In this document: in pieces, positions 1 to 4,460 of the stretch
Numbering within the stretch: position 1 is the stretch's first letter
Layout: every line of letters starts with the position of its first letter
Assembly (NCBI GenBank): GCA_018268695.1
Contig: JAFDWD010000478.1
Location: 1-9,901, forward strand
Direction of reading: 5' to 3'
Length of the DNA: 9,901 bases
Source of the DNA: Actinomycetota bacterium
GTDB lineage: Bacteria > Actinomycetota > Thermoleophilia > Solirubrobacterales > 70-9
Notes under the pieces: model-generated
Seen by the model: only the letters and a program-made list of their open reading frames with translations
Told to the model about the DNA's origin: nothing
The model's database searches: none
Made by a program: the position numbers and the translations under genes

Positions 1-1
1 C

Positions 2-43
2 ACGCTGCCAGCGGAGCAGCCGGAAGATGACGTGCCGTTCTGA
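2..43 (+). CDS. ssb: C-terminal tail of a single-stranded DNA-binding protein (5' end outside window)
   Basis: Only the last 13 codons and a TGA are present. They read TLPAEQPEDDVPF. The acidic stretch ending in D-D-V-P-F right before the stop is the signature of bacterial SSB C-termini, whose classical form is DDIPF. In the SSB family this tip docks partner proteins such as exonuclease I, RecO, primase and the Pol III chi subunit, while the OB fold that binds ssDNA lies upstream, here outside the window. An SSB gene could be chromosomal or an accessory copy carried by a phage or plasmid; the neighbours to the right look accessory. The call rests on a short motif, so another protein with the same tail cannot be excluded. 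Confidence 0.7.
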   Translation, partial: TLPAEQPEDDVPF

Positions 44-71
44 CAGGCCGCGGGCTGCTGGGACTTCTCCG

Positions 72-90
72 CCGCCGTGACACGCGGCGG
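72..90 (+). terminator. GC-rich hairpin after the SSB stop, possible weak terminator
   Basis: CCGCCG (72-77) and CGGCGG (85-90) form a 6-bp stem with a 7-base loop, 28 bases after the SSB stop. There is no T-tract after it, so it would be a non-canonical terminator at best. It could also be chance in GC-rich DNA. Confidence 0.25.
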
Positions 91-96
91 GACCGC

Positions 97-126
97 TTGA
101 ATTGCGTCCAGCAAAGTATCTACCCT
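97..126 (+). promoter_or_regulatory. Possible promoter for the membrane-protein gene
   Basis: TTGAAT (97-102) and TACCCT (121-126) are separated by 18 bases, and the ATG at 134 lies 7 bases after the -10. The transcript would therefore start at or very near the start codon. No Shine-Dalgarno sequence is visible, which agrees with leaderless initiation. Confidence 0.4.
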
Positions 127-133
127 GACGTAC

Positions 134-702
134 ATGACTCAGGGCAAACCCACCCTTTTGGCTCGGGCGTTCGGCGCCGTTGCCGTCGCCCTCGGGCTTC
201 TCGCATGCGTGGCTTTGGTGTGGTTGATGGTGGGCGGCGTACTGAACAACTTGGCCGTCGCCGGGCCGGTCATAGCTGGCATCGTCACCCTCGGCGTCTT
301 CGCCGCTGGCGAGTTCTTTAGTCGCAGACGAATCGCCCAGCAATACCGGTGGGACAAGATCGCCGACGACTACCTCGGCTTTGTTCAGGTCATGCGCCGA
401 GGCCGGGATCTGTCCGACCCAAAGAAAAAAGCAGCGGCCGAGGCGGACCTCAAAGCCTTCATGGAACAGTTCAGCGACAAGCTGGTGCTCTGGGGCGCAC
501 CCGGCGTGATCAGGGCGTGGCGCGCCGTCATGCAGGTCGACTGGAAAAGGCCGACCCGACCGAGACGATGCTCACCTACGCCCGAGTTCTGGTGGCGATC
601 CGTGAAGACCTCGGGCATACGCGCAACCTCGATATGCGAGACCTTCTCGGGGTGACCATCACCGACATCGACGACTACCTGCCGCCCGGCCGAAAGCTGT
701 GA
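134..702 (+). pseudogene. Two-helix membrane protein with soluble C-terminal domain, interrupted by a one-base frameshift
   Basis: The reading frame from ATG 134 gives two hydrophobic helices (about residues 12-35 and 40-61) and a basic S-RRR stop-transfer segment. A soluble part follows with the motif LVLWGAPGVIRAW, which resembles a widespread uncharacterised domain attached to small membrane proteins. After the tryptophan codon at 542-544 this frame turns into unlikely protein and stops at 655. The -1 frame instead continues as KADPTETMLTYARVLVAIRE and ends naturally at 702 in DDYLPPGRKL. The run at 545-548 has four A; five would restore one frame (W-K-K-A-D-P) and a 189-residue protein. 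This is either a real frameshift mutation or a homopolymer sequencing error. The role is unknown. Confidence 0.75.
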
Positions 703-708
703 CCCCCC

Positions 709-818
709 GACATTGGTTGGGCTTCTCGTCTTCGGAAGGGCGGGTGTCGGACCACCAATAGCACCAGCTCGATGCGCGGCGCCCGTACGGCTCATTCACG
801 CCTCCCCAGACCAATGTC
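709..818. repeat. 9-bp inverted repeat between the membrane-protein gene and the TA operon
   Basis: GACATTGGT (709-717) and ACCAATGTC (810-818) are perfect inverted repeats 92 bases apart. The right arm lies where a -35 element would be expected for the antitoxin promoter (-10 at 837-842). It could be an operator half-site, the edge of a small insertion, or chance. The stretch between the arms holds no gene that I can see. Confidence 0.3.
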
Positions 819-836
819 TCCGTTCAGAGTCCCGAT

Positions 837-842
837 TAGAAT
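837..842 (+). promoter_or_regulatory. -10 element for a leaderless antitoxin transcript
   Basis: TAGAAT lies exactly 6 bases before the ATG at 849. That spacing puts the transcription start at the start codon. There is no Shine-Dalgarno sequence and no clear -35. Confidence 0.5.
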
Positions 843-848
843 GGGCCT

Positions 849-1106
849 ATGACTAAGGCCGACCTTCATCAGCTCGTCGATCGCCTGCCCGACGGCGCGG
901 TCGATGGTGCCGCGATCCTCCTTGAGGAGATCACTGACGGCCGGATCGACCCGGAGCAGGCCTGGTTCTGGACCCGCGAGTGGCAGGCCAAAGAGCGCGA
1001 GGCGGACGGCGACGTTGCTGCCGGTCGCGGAACCACGTATGAGAGCGACGACGAGTTCCTAGCCGCGCTGGACGAGCGCACCAAGCCGCTCGATGCCGAC
1101 TCGTAG
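849..1106 (+). CDS. Type II antitoxin, partner of the RelE/ParE-like toxin (copy 1)
   Basis: This 85-residue acidic protein precedes and overlaps a RelE/ParE-type toxin gene by 14 bases, the usual antitoxin-first order. The N-terminus (TKADLHQLVDRLPDGAVDGA, residues 2-21) looks like a short helical regulatory domain. The middle has a conserved-looking WFWTREWQAKERE segment (39-51), and the end has DDEFLAALDER (67-77), the kind of amphipathic tail antitoxins use to wrap a toxin. It should neutralise the toxin and probably represses its own operon. A -10 at 837-842 suggests leaderless expression. A 78/85 identical copy lies inverted at 3807-4064. The toxin-neutralising role is inferred mostly from gene order and general style. 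Confidence 0.78.
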   Translation: MTKADLHQLVDRLPDGAVDGAAILLEEITDGRIDPEQAWFWTREWQAKEREADGDVAAGRGTTYESDDEFLAALDERTKPLDADS

Positions 1107-1389
1107 GGTTCTCCCGTCGTTCTGGCGCGACTGGGATCGGCTCACGCCTCAGCAACAGCGGGCCTTCCGCGAGGCCGTCGGGATCTTCATCGCCGATCTG
1201 GCCAAGGGCGGGCAGGGCTTCCATCCCCGCCTCCGCGTCAAGCGGATGCAAGGACACCCTGGTGTCTGGGAGATGAGCTGGGCACCGGACGGGCGAGCCA
1301 CGTTCGAATACGGCGACGAGGTTCAGCCCGGCCAGGCGCACATCATCTGGCGCCGAGTCGGCACTCACTCGATCTTCCGGCGTCCTTGA
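1093..1389 (+). CDS. RelE/ParE-family toxin (copy 1, intact)
   Basis: This 98-residue basic protein starts at ATG 1093 inside the antitoxin gene, so the two are translationally coupled. It has the RelE/ParE layout: an N-terminal helical part (FWRDWDRLTPQQQRAFREAV, residues 10-29), then a beta-rich part with RLRVKRMQGHPGVWEMSW (46-63) and a closing IIWRRVGTHSIF (84-95). The pattern 'RLR.KR..G..GVWE..W' followed by 'W.R.G.H.IF' is typical of actinobacterial members annotated as RelE/ParE toxins. RelE-type members cleave mRNA on the ribosome, whereas ParE-type members poison gyrase; sequence alone does not settle which applies. The copy at 3644-3820 is broken, so this is the only complete toxin of the pair in the window. 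Confidence 0.82.
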   Translation: MPTRRVLPSFWRDWDRLTPQQQRAFREAVGIFIADLAKGGQGFHPRLRVKRMQGHPGVWEMSWAPDGRATFEYGDEVQPGQAHIIWRRVGTHSIFRRP

Positions 1390-1507
1390 ACCCGGACCCT
1401 GTCTCGCAACAGCCGTAGTTGCCCTGTGGGACGGGGTGTTGCCCTATCCGTTGCCCATCTGGTGTGTCGTCCGGTGTCGGAGCGGGTGAACTTGGCTCTA
1501 CACCTGA

Positions 1508-1549
1508 TGCCGGAGGAGGGACTCGAACCCCCGACACGCGGATTATGAT
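1508..1549 (-). other. tRNA 3' fragment (CAT anticodon), probable att site left by integration
   Basis: Read on the minus strand, this covers tRNA positions 32 or 33 to 73. It has T-C-A-T-A-A (anticodon CAT), the anticodon 3' stem TCCGC, a GTGTC variable loop, the T-arm GGGGG-TTCGAGT-CCCTC, the acceptor 3' strand CTCCGGC and discriminator A. Upstream the anticodon 5' stem, D-arm and normal 5' half are missing: the bases before the loop do not pair with TCCGC. No CCA is encoded. A CAT anticodon fits tRNA-Met or the lysidine-modified tRNA-Ile2. Tyrosine integrases that target tRNA genes use such 3' segments as att cores and leave one truncated copy at the distal end. The 5' side of the fragment faces higher coordinates, so the element should lie to the right. 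Confidence 0.75.
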
Positions 1550-1560
1550 CTTGTCCGGCA
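1508..1560. repeat. 7-bp inverted repeat bracketing the tRNA fragment
   Basis: TGCCGGA (1508-1514) and TCCGGCA (1554-1560) are perfect inverted repeats. On the minus strand they would pair as an acceptor stem around the truncated tRNA, giving a 53-base stem with a T-arm and no D-arm. This may be the relic of an internal deletion in a tRNA gene, or chance. Confidence 0.5.
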
Positions 1561-1656
1561 ATTTGCGGGGGGTTTCGGCTCTTCAGTGATTTGGCTTGAG
1601 GAGCGGGATTGCGAGGTTCACGGTTTCGCCCTTTTTCCCCTGTCTCCGGACGTGCT

Positions 1657-1676
1657 GTTGACCTGGCGTTGACCTG
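1657..1676 (+). repeat. Two direct GTTGACCTG repeats, possible integrase arm-type sites
   Basis: GTTGACCTG occurs at 1657-1665 and 1668-1676, an 11-base period or one helical turn. The pair lies about 110 bases from the tRNA-derived core, on the side predicted to be inside the element. Arm-type sites of tyrosine integrases are short direct repeats placed this way. The TTGACC units could instead be -35 elements, but no -10 lies at a suitable distance. Confidence 0.4.
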
Positions 1677-1760
1677 AGGACGCCAATTCGGGGAGTAGAA
1701 CTCTGCCTGCCGACAGCCTCAGTGCTGTGGTCCCCGGCCGATGAAAGCTGAACCCGGCGC

Positions 1761-1766
1761 TACCAT
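1761..1766 (+). promoter_or_regulatory. -10 element for a leaderless vapB-like transcript
   Basis: TACCAT lies exactly 6 bases before the ATG at 1773, the same spacing as at 837-842 and 4139-4144. No Shine-Dalgarno sequence precedes the start. There is no good -35 at 16-18 bases. Confidence 0.45.
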
Positions 1767-1772
1767 TTCCGC

Positions 1773-2024
1773 ATGGCTGCAACGTCAACGATCAAAGTCG
1801 ACTTCGACCGTGCGCTGCTTGAGCGGCTTCGTCGGCGTCACCCGGACAAGGGCGACCGCGAGTTGCTGGAAAGCGCCGCCCGTATCCAGCTCGGGCGCGA
1901 GGCAAGCGATCGCGCTCGCGAGCGTTTCGCTGGCGTCTCCTCGGACGAGATCGAACGCGAAGCGGTCAAGGCCGCGCGCGAAGTTCGCGAGGATCGCGCC
2001 GCCAGACGGCACGCCGGCCGTTGA
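1773..2024 (+). CDS. VapB-like antitoxin
   Basis: This 83-residue protein has an N-terminal strand-helix pattern (STIKVDFDRALLERLRRRHP, residues 5-24) followed by DKGDRELLESAARIQLG. That resembles the ribbon-helix-helix class of VapB antitoxins, in which the short beta strand contacts operator DNA as a dimer. The C-terminal half (residues 40-83) is charged, helical and rich in arginine and glutamate. It is probably the toxin-wrapping segment. Its TGA overlaps the TTG start of the PIN-domain gene as TTGA, so the two are translationally coupled. It should neutralise the PIN toxin and repress the operon. The fold is inferred from pattern; the pairing with a PIN gene is the stronger evidence. Confidence 0.78.
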   Translation: MAATSTIKVDFDRALLERLRRRHPDKGDRELLESAARIQLGREASDRARERFAGVSSDEIEREAVKAAREVREDRAARRHAGR

Positions 2025-2446
2025 GGCGGCTCGTCATTGACGCCAACGTCCTGGCGTCCGGCGGCATCGACCCACAAGGAGAGAGTCCTCCGAGCCTGCT
2101 CTACCGTGAGTTGGGTGGAAGCCGCTTCGAGATGGTCGTGTGCCCGGAGCTTCTCGGGGAGGTCGACGAGACGCTGCGCAAGCCTTACTTCTTCAACCGC
2201 CTGGGTGATGCGATCGTCAGCGATCTCGTCACGGGGATCACCGAGGCAAGCACCGTCCTGGCCGATCCGACTGACTCCCTGGCGCTCCTCCGAGATCCCG
2301 ACGACGACTACCTGGTCGCGCTTGCTCGGGAATGTGGCGCCGAGGCGATCGTCAGCGGGGACAAGGATCTACTCGACCACCCGGGCGTGGAGCCGCCAGT
2401 GATCAATCCGCGCGACGCCTGCAAACTGCTCCGGTTGCTCGACTGA
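2021..2446 (+). CDS. PIN-domain toxin, VapC-like (PIN family of COG1569 type)
   Basis: This 141-residue protein starts at a TTG that shares four bases with the antitoxin stop. It is a whole PIN domain. The N-terminus is RRLVIDANVLAS with the first acidic residue at D7. The second acidic position is E47 in LLGEVDETL. RDPDDDYLVALA (91-102) supplies the third acidic cluster, and the strand IVSGDKDLL (110-118) brings D114 and D116. These acidic residues bind divalent metal in PIN ribonucleases. VapC-type toxins usually cut tRNA or rRNA. All catalytic positions are present, so the gene looks functional. The insertion after the first strand (residues 14-34) and the 'RDPDDDYLVALA' motif fit the group annotated as 'putative toxin, PIN family' better than classical VapC. 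Confidence 0.88.
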   Translation: MRRLVIDANVLASGGIDPQGESPPSLLYRELGGSRFEMVVCPELLGEVDETLRKPYFFNRLGDAIVSDLVTGITEASTVLADPTDSLALLRDPDDDYLVALARECGAEAIVSGDKDLLDHPGVEPPVINPRDACKLLRLLD

Positions 2447-2637
2447 GCCTCGTTTGCTGGCGCGAGTCGTCCGTGGCGGCGGGGTCCAGCGGCGGAGGCT
2501 GCTCGTCGCCAACGACTCCACCGGCGCCGCACTCGGGCTCGGCTGCTCGCCGCGGTCGCTGAGCGAACACCCGCAGAAGGACCGCAACGTGCGACCGTGG
2601 GGTTTGAGAAGCGCTCTGCCGGGACAAATGGATTCCG
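2447..2637. other. Non-coding or degraded stretch after the PIN gene
   Basis: I see no protein gene on either strand with believable composition. Short open frames here are arginine-, serine- and proline-rich, as expected from GC-rich non-coding DNA. I found no repeat, tRNA or promoter that I can support. It separates the VapBC-like pair from the HTH genes. Confidence 0.45.
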
Positions 2638-2805
2638 ATGCGAGTCAATCGAACCCGACGACGAGTCACGACTGACCTGGGAGGCAGACCGCCGGAGGCT
2701 GCGCGGAGAGAGGTAGCGCGCACCTGGGCGGCGATCCTTGAGCAGCGCCATCCATGGACACGGGTCGAAATACGTACCGGCGAACGGGAAAACGGGAAGT
2801 CGTGA
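2638..2805 (+). CDS. Possible 55-residue small protein coupled to the HTH gene
   Basis: The frame from ATG 2638 is open for 55 codons. Its second half reads REVARTWAAILEQRHPWTRV, then EIRTGERENGKS and a TGA. The composition is reasonable for a helical protein followed by a polar tail. Its stop overlaps the GTG at 2802 in the sequence GTGA, the classic four-base coupling, and this is the main argument for it. The first 15 residues are arginine-rich and may not be translated. No strong Shine-Dalgarno sequence lies before ATG 2638. I do not recognise a family. It may be the tail of a decayed gene. Confidence 0.35.
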   Translation: MRVNRTRRRVTTDLGGRPPEAARREVARTWAAILEQRHPWTRVEIRTGERENGKS

Positions 2806-3173
2806 AGACCACGTGCATTCCACCGACCCCAGACGTCATCGAGGTTCTACTTACGCTCGACCCGGATCAGTACGAACGAATGGGTGAGGATCTGGTGCTC
2901 GTTCGCGAGTCGCTGGGCTTTCCAAGGTCCGCCTCGAACACTGAGGTGATCCTCGGGGCTCTGCACGACGCGGCGGGGTCGGGCGAGCATTGTGATCGCC
3001 ACTTTTTCACGATCGCATCGCTCGCCCGGCGGCTGCAGTTGGGCGAGCGGACCATCCGATACCACGTCGAAAACGGAGAGCTTCCGAGCTACAAATTCGG
3101 CCGGGCCCGTCGGATCGACCCCCAGGATGTCGATCGCTACCTCGCGCGCCGGCGGGAGGGAGGTGGTCGGTGA
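2802..3173 (+). CDS. Excisionase-like helix-turn-helix protein (1)
   Basis: This 123-residue protein has a C-terminal MerR/Xis-like winged HTH at residues 68-117: FFTIASLARRLQLGERTIRY, then a basic wing with G-E-L-P-S-Y-K-F-G-R, and I-D-P-Q-D-V-D-R-Y-L. This is the helix-turn-helix_17 (excisionase) layout, used by recombination directionality factors and by small regulators on mobile elements. The N-terminal 60 residues are acidic with no recognised fold. I prefer GTG 2802 because it overlaps the preceding small ORF's stop as GTGA. ATG 2754 would add 16 residues of low-quality sequence. The stop is followed within two bases by the next gene's start, so the two HTH genes form one unit. It may bind att or promoter DNA; the target is not visible. 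Confidence 0.75.
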   Translation: MKTTCIPPTPDVIEVLLTLDPDQYERMGEDLVLVRESLGFPRSASNTEVILGALHDAAGSGEHCDRHFFTIASLARRLQLGERTIRYHVENGELPSYKFGRARRIDPQDVDRYLARRREGGGR

Positions 3174-3174
3174 G

Positions 3175-3462
3175 GTGCCGCTGCTGACGACCCGGGAGAT
3201 CGCGACCGAGCTGGCGGTGTCCGAGGACTGGGTGCGAGAACACGCCGCCGAGCTCGGTGGGATCCGGATGGGGAAGTCGTCACGGGGGCCGCTCCGATTC
3301 GAGCGGGAGCACGTCGACCAATACTTGGACCGCCAGCGACTGGACGCGCCGCAGGAGCCGCAGTCCCGATTGCAGCGACGTCGGCCCGGGCCGCGACCGG
3401 CGGCGGCAGGAGTTGAGCTACTTCCACTGCCGGAGGGCGTCCAGAAGCGGACCCCGCGCTGA
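3175..3462 (+). CDS. Excisionase-like helix-turn-helix protein (2)
   Basis: This 95-residue product starts at GTG 3175, one base after the previous stop, with GGGAGG about 11 bases upstream; GTG 3163 is an alternative. Residues 2-56 hold a second Xis-like HTH: LLTTREIATELAVSEDWVRE, then a G-I-R-M-G-K wing and L-R-F-E-R-E-H-V-D-Q-Y-L. The rest is a basic, proline- and arginine-rich tail that may contact DNA or be disordered. Two adjacent Xis-like proteins of different sequence suggest either a hetero-complex or an Xis plus a regulator. No integrase is present in the window for them to steer. Confidence 0.72.
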   Translation: MPLLTTREIATELAVSEDWVREHAAELGGIRMGKSSRGPLRFEREHVDQYLDRQRLDAPQEPQSRLQRRRPGPRPAAAGVELLPLPEGVQKRTPR

Positions 3463-3473
3463 TCGCTTCCCGA

Positions 3474-3647
3474 CTACTCGGAGTCCGAGTGCCGGTCGAT
3501 GTCAGCGGGAACGTGGCGCCCGATCGCGTCGATGTCTTCGGGTGCGTGCGGCTCGGTTGGCTCATCCTCATCGACCGCGCTGGATTTATTCGTGCCGGCC
3601 CGCTTGGGGTCGTGCAACGGGGTGGCGAACTGCACACGATCGTTCAG
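3474..3647 (-). pseudogene. C-terminal remnant of an unidentified gene, fused to the broken toxin copy
   Basis: On the minus strand the frame from about 3647 to a TAG at 3476-3474 reads 57 plausible residues: LNDRVQFATPLHDPKRAG, a polar TNKSS linker, an acidic DEDEPTEPHAPEDIDA and an end of RHSDSE. The mix of acidic, proline and histidine residues looks like a genuine protein C-terminus rather than antisense noise, and it ends 11 bases from the convergent HTH gene. It has no start codon of its own. Homology of the toxin copy stops at about 3644, exactly where this frame becomes sensible, so the point looks like a recombination joint. I cannot name the parent gene. Confidence 0.35.
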
Positions 3648-3820
3648 ACGCCGGGGTGCCCCTGCATCCGCTTGATGCGGAGGCGCGGGTTGAAGCTCTG
3701 CTCGCCTTACGCGAGGTCGGTGATGAAGATTGCTACGGCTTCGCGGAAGGCACGCTGCTGCCTTGGCGTGAGTCGATCCCAGTCGCGCCAGAACGCGGGG
3801 AGGATCCTACGAGTCGGCAT
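3644..3820 (-). pseudogene. RelE/ParE toxin copy 2, inactivated by two stops and truncated
   Basis: The minus-strand ATG at 3820 starts a copy of the intact toxin at 1093-1389. It matches over 58 codons with about 10 differences (for example V6I, Q20R, A34T). The AAG for K38 has become TAA (3709-3707). The TGG for W59 has become TGA (3646-3644), and beyond that no similarity remains. The second half of the beta core and the closing W-R-R-x-G-x-H-x-I-F segment are therefore lost. A free 37-residue N-terminal peptide could be made but lacks the active core. The mostly conservative changes upstream suggest decay after the copy had been functional. It overlaps its antitoxin by 14 bases, as in the intact pair. 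Confidence 0.85.
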
Positions 3821-4064
3821 CGAGCGGCTTGGTGCGCTCGTCCAGCGCGGCTAGGAACTCGTCGTCGCTCGCGTAGGTGTCTCCACGATCGGCAGCGAGG
3901 TCTTCGTCGGCCTCACGCTCTTTGGCCTGCCACTCGCGGGTCCAGAACCAGGCCTGCTCCGGGTCGATCCGTCCATCGGTGATCTCCTCAAGGAGGATCG
4001 CGGCGCCATCGACGGCGCCGTCAGGAAGACGATCGACCAGCTCGTGTAGTTCAGCCTTGGTCAT
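3807..4064 (-). CDS. Orphan type II antitoxin (copy 2)
   Basis: This 85-residue antitoxin differs from copy 1 at only seven positions: D5E, Q8E, G54E, V56L, G59D, T62D and E65A. Most fall in the linker before the conserved DDEFLAALDER tail. Its own toxin partner is dead, yet this gene has no stop, frameshift or loss of conserved residues. It may therefore still be selected, for instance as protection against copy 1-like toxins or as a repressor. The upstream sequence differs from copy 1, so the two are likely regulated differently. No Shine-Dalgarno sequence is obvious before the ATG at 4064. It is divergent from the small HTH gene at 4151, with an 86-base shared promoter region. Confidence 0.8.
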   Translation of the reverse strand: MTKAELHELVDRLPDGAVDGAAILLEEITDGRIDPEQAWFWTREWQAKEREADEDLAADRGDTYASDDEFLAALDERTKPLDADS

Positions 4065-4138
4065 GGGTCAATGCTGCCACGGGACGCCCCAGGGCTCGAC
4101 TTTTTCCTCCCGTGCCACGCTTGGAGGAGTCGGCCAAC

Positions 4139-4144
4139 TAGGCT
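4139..4144 (+). promoter_or_regulatory. -10 element for a leaderless small HTH transcript
   Basis: TAGGCT lies exactly 6 bases before the ATG at 4151, as with TAGAAT at 837 and TACCAT at 1761. The GGAGG at 4123-4127 is too far away (over 20 bases) to act as the ribosome binding site. Confidence 0.45.
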
Positions 4145-4150
4145 GCCCCG

Positions 4151-4351
4151 ATGCCGACCGACCCCAAGGACGCGCTCCGCGCCGCCGTCCGCGCGGCCCA
4201 GGATCGGTACGAGGCCGACACGGAGGCCACGCGCGAGGCACGTCGGGAAGCTTTTGCGAAGGCTCAGGAAGCAGGGTTGTCACACAGCGAGATTGCAGCC
4301 GAGGTTGGGCTGCACAAGAGTCGCGTCGGCCAGATCATCGAAGGGAAGTAA
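4151..4351 (+). CDS. Small helix-turn-helix DNA-binding protein
   Basis: This is a 66-residue protein. Residues 5-38 form a charged alanine-rich helix (ALRAAVRAAQDRYEADTEAT is the core) that may be a coiled coil. Residues 41-65 are a helix-turn-helix: GLSHSEIAAEVGLHKSRVGQ followed by IIEG. The S-E-I-A-A-E-V-G-L-H-K-S-R-V-G-Q pattern matches sigma-70 region-4-like HTH motifs found in short regulators on actinobacterial mobile DNA. It probably dimerises through the long helix and binds operator DNA. The dense inverted repeats just downstream (4365-4437) are plausible targets, although that link is only positional. Confidence 0.8.
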   Translation: MPTDPKDALRAAVRAAQDRYEADTEATREARREAFAKAQEAGLSHSEIAAEVGLHKSRVGQIIEGK

Positions 4352-4364
4352 TTAGCGCCTAGTT

Positions 4365-4379
4365 GTTCTAGTCGAGAAC
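4365..4379. promoter_or_regulatory. Operator-like inverted repeat GTTCT-N5-AGAAC
   Basis: GTTCT (4365-4369) and AGAAC (4375-4379) form a symmetric 15-bp site immediately upstream of the extended -10 at 4380-4388. A dimeric repressor bound here would occlude the promoter. XRE or small HTH proteins from the flanking genes are candidates. It is not the canonical actinobacterial LexA box. Confidence 0.45.
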
Positions 4380-4429
4380 TGTTAGCCTCGTCTGCGCAGA
4401 CAAAAAGCGCCCCCGCGCTGCGCTAACAG
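4379..4429. repeat. Nested inverted repeats in the XRE-operon leader
   Basis: CTGTTAGC (4379-4386) pairs perfectly with GCTAACAG (4422-4429). Inside lie a perfect 12-bp palindrome, GTCTGCGCAGAC (4390-4401), and a hairpin, AGCGC-CCCC-GCGCT (4406-4419). A competing pairing, GCCCCCG (4409-4415) with CGGGGGC (4431-4437), would exclude the last of these and break the outer stem. Confidence 0.6.
4380..4388 (+). promoter_or_regulatory. Extended -10 promoter of the unknown gene-XRE operon
   Basis: TGTTAGCCT has the TGn extension directly upstream of TAGCCT (4383-4388). Transcription would start near 4395 and give a structured leader of about 65 bases before ATG 4461. No good -35 is seen at 17 bases, which suits an extended -10. 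Confidence 0.4.
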
Positions 4430-4441
4430 CCGGGGGCATGG
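4409..4441 (+). promoter_or_regulatory. Hairpin followed by ATGG (unit A)
   Basis: GCCCCCG (4409-4415), a 15-base loop and CGGGGGC (4431-4437) form a 7-bp stem followed at once by ATGG. The same arrangement recurs three times before the relaxase gene. In this unit the ATG opens a five-codon mini-ORF that covers the ribosome binding site. Confidence 0.5.
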
Positions 4442-4455
4442 CAAAGGAGCAGTAA
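4438..4455 (+). CDS. Five-codon mini-ORF (MAKEQ) overlapping the ribosome binding site
   Basis: ATG GCA AAG GAG CAG TAA begins on the base after the hairpin and ends 5 bases before ATG 4461. The AAAGGAG (4443-4449) that should serve the next gene lies inside it. If translated, it could couple or attenuate initiation of the operon. It may simply be chance. Confidence 0.25.
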   Translation: MAKEQ

Positions 4456-4460
4456 CTCCC

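Larger units (their letters stand above)
1390..1772. other. Gene-free junction region containing the tRNA-derived attachment site
   Basis: This stretch lies between the toxin gene and the VapB-like gene. I find no convincing protein gene on either strand. It holds a tRNA 3' fragment (1508-1549) inside a 7-bp inverted repeat, and two GTTGACCTG repeats (1657-1676). An open minus-strand frame across the tRNA fragment (1343-1561) gives the arginine- and proline-rich text that tRNA sequence typically yields when translated. A recombination junction is the best reading. Confidence 0.6.

Noticed and set aside
541..555. Programmed -1 ribosomal frameshifting in the membrane-protein gene
   Set aside because: The A-run in its reading frame does not form a canonical X-XXY-YYZ slippery heptamer. 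A simple one-base loss from an A5 run explains the two frames better.
1508..1560. A complete, functional tRNA gene
   Set aside because: The D-arm and anticodon 5' stem are missing, and the bases before the anticodon loop cannot pair with TCCGC.
1343..1561. Minus-strand frame of 72 codons through the attachment region
   Set aside because: It is translated tRNA sequence plus antisense of the toxin end; the T-arm and acceptor pattern explains the region better.
2754..2801. ATG 2754 as the start of the first excisionase-like gene
   Set aside because: It adds 16 residues of poor composition. GTG 2802 overlaps the previous stop as GTGA, which is a better start.
3489..3854. Plus-strand frame of 121 codons
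   Set aside because: It is antisense to the toxin pseudogene and the antitoxin end, which are recognised by similarity to 849-1389.
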